A stretch of 27,089 bases of DNA. Source: RGIG8597 sp045133795. Lineage in GTDB: Bacteria; Spirochaetota; GWE2-31-10. Shown here one piece after another: positions 24,350 to 27,089 of this stretch (position 1 is the first letter of the stretch; every line of letters starts with the position of its first letter). The notes below the pieces were generated by a model that saw nothing but the letters and a program-made list of their open reading frames with translations, was not told where the DNA came from and ran no database searches. The translations under genes and the position numbers were made by a program. The stretch lies in NCBI GenBank assembly GCA_045133795.1, contig JBGUUT010000048.1, positions 1 to 27,089 on the forward strand, written 5' to 3'.

Positions 24350-24796
24350 ATGCTTGATATGTCTTATTTGGGAAAAGAGTTTCCTGAATTTGTTTTTGAA
24401 GTAGACCGTTCTAAGATAAAAGAGCTTTGTTTAGCTATCGGAGATGATAATCCTATCTTTTTAAATAAAGAAGAGGCTCAAAAGGCAGGATATAAAGATA
24501 CTCCGGCTTCATTAACATTTCCTACATTGATGAACTTTTGGGGATATCCTGAAATTTGGAACAGAATGACGGAAATCGGTATTGATATAAAGAAACTTTT
24601 GCATGCAAAAGAAGAGTATGAATATTTTTCACCTATTTATCCCGGAGATGTTATTACAGGAAAGGTAAAAGTAGATTCAATGCGTGCATCATCAGCAATG
24701 GATATGGTTACTTTTAAGTCTGTTTATTGCAGAGACGGAGAAGAAGTTCTTGTTGCAAAAATGACAATTGTTGTACCAAAAGGAGAAAATGCATGA
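24350..24796 (+). CDS. HadA-like hot-dog dehydratase subunit
   Basis: 148 residues of the MaoC N-terminal-type hot-dog fold. Features: S-Y-L-G-K-E-F-P near the start, I-G-D-D-N-P-I-F near residue 32-38, P-A-S-L-T-F-P-T, H-A-K-E-E-Y-E-Y-F-S-P-I-Y-P-G-D-V-I-T-G. In mycobacterial HadA this type of subunit lacks the catalytic D/H and binds the acyl chain, pairing with a catalytic HadB. Here the G-D-x-N-P part is kept but the H-G part is missing, matching that role. aaggag precedes the ATG. The next gene overlaps its stop as ATGA, a sign of coupled 1:1 synthesis. Confidence 0.82.
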   Translation: MLDMSYLGKEFPEFVFEVDRSKIKELCLAIGDDNPIFLNKEEAQKAGYKDTPASLTFPTLMNFWGYPEIWNRMTEIGIDIKKLLHAKEEYEYFSPIYPGDVITGKVKVDSMRASSAMDMVTFKSVYCRDGEEVLVAKMTIVVPKGENA

Positions 24797-25203
24797 TTAG
24801 TTGGGATGAAATTGACGTAGATTATGAATTGCCTTCTTTAACTAAAGGTCCTATAACTCAGCTTCAATTAATAAAATATGCCGGAGCTTCCGGAGATTTT
24901 AATCAGATTCATACAGTACCTGATTATGCAAAAGAAGCAGGGCTTGACGGTACAATAGTACACGGAATGCTTGTAATGGGAATTTTGGGACAGATGATTA
25001 CATCATTTGCCGGTCCTAAAATGATAAAGAAATATTTTGCCGGATTTAAAAGTATTACTCGTCCGGGAGATACTTTGATTGCAAAAGGAATTGTGAAAAA
25101 GAAATACGAAAAAGACGGTGAAAAATTAGTTGATTGCCGTGTTTACGTAGAAGACTCTGCCGGAGATTTAAAAGTTGACGGTAAAGTAACAATTGCATTT
25201 TAA
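24793..25203 (+). CDS. HadB-like catalytic (R)-3-hydroxyacyl-ACP dehydratase subunit
   Basis: 136 residues of the MaoC/R-hydratase hot-dog family. The catalytic hydratase motif is complete: A-S-G-D-F-N-Q-I-H-T, then A-G-L-D-G-T-I-V-H-G-M-L-V-M-G, with Asp and His of the first segment as active-site pair. It would remove water from 3-hydroxyacyl-ACP in place of FabZ or FabA. The frame is open from 24727, but ATG 24793 is chosen for the ATGA overlap with the upstream gene and the aggag 8 bases before it. Last gene of the operon; a terminator follows. Confidence 0.88.
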   Translation: MISWDEIDVDYELPSLTKGPITQLQLIKYAGASGDFNQIHTVPDYAKEAGLDGTIVHGMLVMGILGQMITSFAGPKMIKKYFAGFKSITRPGDTLIAKGIVKKKYEKDGEKLVDCRVYVEDSAGDLKVDGKVTIAF

Positions 25204-25225
25204 TAATAAGAAATAAATTTCGATA

Positions 25226-25259
25226 AAATGGTGAAGGTTGAATCTTCGCCATTTTTTTT
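25226..25259 (+). terminator. Intrinsic terminator of the fab operon
   Basis: aaatggtgaag (25226-25236) pairs with cttcgccattt (25244-25254), one G-T wobble, around a 7-base loop, followed by a run of T to 25259. Confidence 0.9.
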
Positions 25260-25273
25260 AAACAAGAGGTTTT

Positions 25274-26347
25274 ATGTCAGAATCAAAATCAACTTATGAG
25301 GCAGCTTTAGAGCGTAGCCATGCAATAGAAAAAGATATTCAGATTAATCCTAAGAAATATCGCGTACTTACGGGAGACCGACCTACGGGAAGATTGCACA
25401 TCGGACATTATTTCGGTTCGTTGCAAAATCGTGTAAGATTGTCAAAACTCGGAGTTCCTACGTGTATATTGATTGCAGATTATCAGGTATTAACCGATCA
25501 TGATGCTTTTTCTGAAATTTCTCAGAATACAAAACAGCTTGTAATTGATTATCTCGCTGCCGGTATTGAGCCGAGTGATGATGTGATTATTTATCCGCAC
25601 AGTTATGTTCCGGAAGCAAATCAATTAATGGTACCTTTTTTGACTCTTGTATCAAATGCGGAACTAAGCAGAAACCCGACAGTTAAAGAAGAGATTCAAG
25701 CTGCCGGATTAAAAAGTGTTAATGCAGGAATGTATACTTATCCGGTTCATCAAGCGGTTGATATTCTTTATTGTAAAGGAACGGTTGTGCCGGTAGGAAA
25801 AGATCAGCTTCCTCATCTTGAAATGACTCGTCTTATTGCACGTCGTTTTAATGAAAAGTTCTGTAAAGATTGTGACCCGGTTTTCCCGATGCCGCAAGCT
25901 TTATTGTCTAAAACTCCAAGTATAATGGGATTGGACGGAAGCCAAAAGATGAGTAAAAGTCGCGGTAATGCGATAATGCTTTCTGCAACGGAAGATGAAA
26001 CAGCAGCATTGATTAAAAAAGCTAAGACTGACAGCGACAGAAATATTACTTATGACCCGGAAAATCGTCCGGAAGTCGCTAATCTATTAATGTTGATAAG
26101 TCTTTGTACCGGAGAAGAACCGGAAACGATAGCTGCACGAATCGGCGACGGCGGCGGCGGTGTTTTAAAGCGTACATTAACAGAAGCGTTGAATGAAAAA
26201 TTACGTCCAATGCGTGAAGAACGTAAAAAACTCGAATCTGCTCCTGATTATATTCGTCAAGTTTTACTTAACGGTGCAGAAAAAGCAAGAGCAATGGCGG
26301 TTGAAACTTTGAAAGAAGTTCGCCATGTAATGAATATGGAAATTTAA
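25274..26347 (+). CDS. trpS: Tryptophanyl-tRNA synthetase
   Basis: Charges tRNA(Trp) in the cytoplasm. 357 residues, class I fold. The nucleotide motif is R-P-T-G-R-L-H-I-G-H-Y-F-G-S-L near residue 36-50, and K-M-S-K-S is followed by R-G-N (near residue 225-230). Other family blocks are P-V-G-K-D-Q-L-P-H-L-E-M-T-R and Y-P-V-H-Q-A-V-D-I-L. About 28 residues precede the usual start, ending I-N-P-K-K-Y-R-V-L-T-G. The P-T-G-x-L-H-I-G-H-Y-F-G-S-L form belongs to the branch found in many Firmicutes rather than the E. coli branch. An agagg site precedes the ATG; the fab terminator lies just upstream, so it has its own transcript or reads through. Confidence 0.96.
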   Translation: MSESKSTYEAALERSHAIEKDIQINPKKYRVLTGDRPTGRLHIGHYFGSLQNRVRLSKLGVPTCILIADYQVLTDHDAFSEISQNTKQLVIDYLAAGIEPSDDVIIYPHSYVPEANQLMVPFLTLVSNAELSRNPTVKEEIQAAGLKSVNAGMYTYPVHQAVDILYCKGTVVPVGKDQLPHLEMTRLIARRFNEKFCKDCDPVFPMPQALLSKTPSIMGLDGSQKMSKSRGNAIMLSATEDETAALIKKAKTDSDRNITYDPENRPEVANLLMLISLCTGEEPETIAARIGDGGGGVLKRTLTEALNEKLRPMREERKKLESAPDYIRQVLLNGAEKARAMAVETLKEVRHVMNMEI

Positions 26348-26373
26348 ACTTTTTGTTAATACAAAAAATAAGG

Positions 26374-26429
26374 AAGTGTACCTTTATAAAGGAAGAAAAC
26401 TTTTTTAAAGGTACACTTTTTTTATTTTT
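26374..26429 (+). terminator. Intrinsic terminator after trpS
   Basis: aagtgtaccttta (26374-26386) pairs perfectly with taaaggtacactt (26406-26418), a 13-bp stem with a 19-base loop, followed by a T-rich run to 26429. Confidence 0.9.
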
Positions 26430-26948
26430 CTGTGGTGACAGACCCCGATTCTAAAATGGAATTGAGGTCTGTTACTTATCCAAGTTTCTTACAAACAGTT
26501 GTTCAAGACTCTTACAAATAGTTGTTTAAGCCTGCTCGAACGATGTGTTTAAGACTCTTACAAATTAAAAATCGTCATGCTGAATTTATTTCAGCATCTC
26601 ATTATATGTTTACATTCACTTGATGTTTTCTTGCGAAAACATTTCGTTCGTTTGTGTTGCAAACTCACCTACAGTTCATGTAAACGGTTATTCTTTTCGA
26701 TTTTCTTTCAGAAAATCTGCAAAGAAAACCATAGTTGTTCAAGACTCTTACAAACAGTTGTACAAGACCGTGGAAGCTGTGGTGAATGTACGTAGTACAT
26801 GAACGAAATATTTTCCGTAGGAAAATATCAAGCGTAGCATTGTCTTCAGACCTTGGAAGCATTTCCGGAAAGAAGGGGTTCCGAAACAAGCCTGCCTGTC
26901 GGCAGTCAGATTCGGAAAGACCGAAGCAATTTTTTACCTGCTAAAAAT
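26430..26948. repeat. Mosaic of small intergenic hairpins and repeats
   Basis: A 519-base non-coding stretch made of short inverted repeats. Hairpins: 26438-26472 (acagacc...ggtctgt arms of 14), 26577-26597 (atgctgaa/ttcagcat), 26623-26642 (atgttttc-ttgc-gaaaacat), about 26699-26719 (gattttct/agaaaatc), and about 26809-26829 (atattttcc-gta-ggaaaatat). cctgcctgtcggcag near 26891-26905 is another near-palindrome. Open frames here are short and overlap in all phases. It resembles the dispersed intergenic repeats of treponemes and other bacteria. Confidence 0.7.
26481..26566. repeat. Tandem repeat of about 23 bases
   Basis: Four head-to-tail units of 23-24 bases of the form caagactcttacaaacagttgtt: 26481-26503, 26504-26527, 26528-26550 (diverged) and a partial unit 26551-26566. 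A fifth copy stands alone at 26740-26762. There are no unique spacers, so it is not a CRISPR. Confidence 0.8.
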
Positions 26949-27089
26949 GAATCTATTGCGGTTTCAAGTCGAGAAAATAAAAAAAGTGTAAAGCTATCCC
27001 GAACAGTGCAATAAAAATACCTCTCAAGTACATTAAAGATAAATAGAAAAGTTTTTTTCTAATTTATTTTTTAAGGATACTTAAATGAA
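26949..27089. repeat. Right arm of the 140-bp inverted repeat
   Basis: Reverse-complement match to 55-194, with highest identity over the last 85 bases. It contains the upstream region, aagga ribosome site and start codon of a second nuclease-family gene reading out of the window. Confidence 0.9.
27085..27089 (+). CDS. Start of a second Rpn-family nuclease gene (5 bases only)
   Basis: ATG-AA at the window edge, behind the same aagga site and leader as the gene at 1-59. Only the shared upstream sequence supports the call; the protein itself is outside the window. Confidence 0.45.

Noticed and set aside
26481..26566. Possible CRISPR array
   Set aside because: Units are directly joined with no unique spacers, and there are no cas genes.
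26577..26802. Two overlapping open frames of 60-72 codons in the repeat mosaic (one starting M-L-N-L-F-Q-H-L)
   Set aside because: They are translations of the catgctgaa hairpin repeat and neighbouring repeats, a common source of spurious proteins; no ribosome site.

Overview
The window is a low-GC bacterial chromosome segment of 27 kb that looks like a spirochaete of the Treponema type (moderate confidence). The reasons are the N-terminus of a PD-(D/E)XK (Rpn/transposase-like) nuclease cut off at the left edge, of a kind I associate with many treponeme genomes; the eukaryotic-type UDP-sugar pyrophosphorylase next to gpsA; and the short intergenic repeats of the 'catgctgaa...ttcagcat' kind near the right edge. 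No phage, CRISPR, plasmid or rRNA genes are seen. There is one tRNA (Gly, anticodon TCC).

Layout. 1-194 and 26949-27089 are inverted copies of the same sequence: the start and upstream region of a nuclease gene that reads outwards at both ends, so the whole window is a block between two inverted copies. 276-2493 (+) carries a purine nucleoside phosphorylase, an unknown membrane-anchored protein and a DUF523 protein. 2490-3872 (-) is an unknown exported protein with an SH3-like domain. 4196-9800 (+) is a complete six-gene rnfCDGEAB operon for the ferredoxin:NAD+ ion-pumping complex. 15840-9821 (-) is a tight operon gpsA - merR - UDP-sugar pyrophosphorylase - secreted NlpC/P60-like protein - unknown - mnmE. 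15841-16480 is a 640-base AT-rich gap with repeats. 16481-17482 (+) encodes a membrane protein that joins a DnaK-type substrate-binding domain to a LysM domain, followed by a bidirectional terminator and a convergent YbaK-like deacylase. 22068-18155 (-) carries a metallophosphoesterase, a class III cyclase-like protein, a CheB-like protein lacking catalytic residues, tRNA-Gly and a small membrane protein. 22277-25203 (+) is a fatty-acid elongation operon, fabF - fabG - two hot-dog dehydratase subunits. trpS follows, then a 520-base mosaic of small repeats.

How the genes fit. Rnf would link ferredoxin and NADH pools to an ion gradient in an anaerobe. gpsA (glycerol-3-phosphate) and the fab operon feed phospholipid synthesis, and the pyrophosphorylase feeds envelope sugars. 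The most unusual content is in the Rnf operon: three of the four cysteines that bind the intramembrane [2Fe-2S] cluster of RnfA/RnfE are replaced, RnfB has lost exactly the cysteine set of one ferredoxin cluster, and RnfE carries a charged N-terminal extension of about 165 residues. The DnaK-SBD/LysM protein and the CheB-like pseudoenzyme beside a cyclase-like gene are the other main leads.
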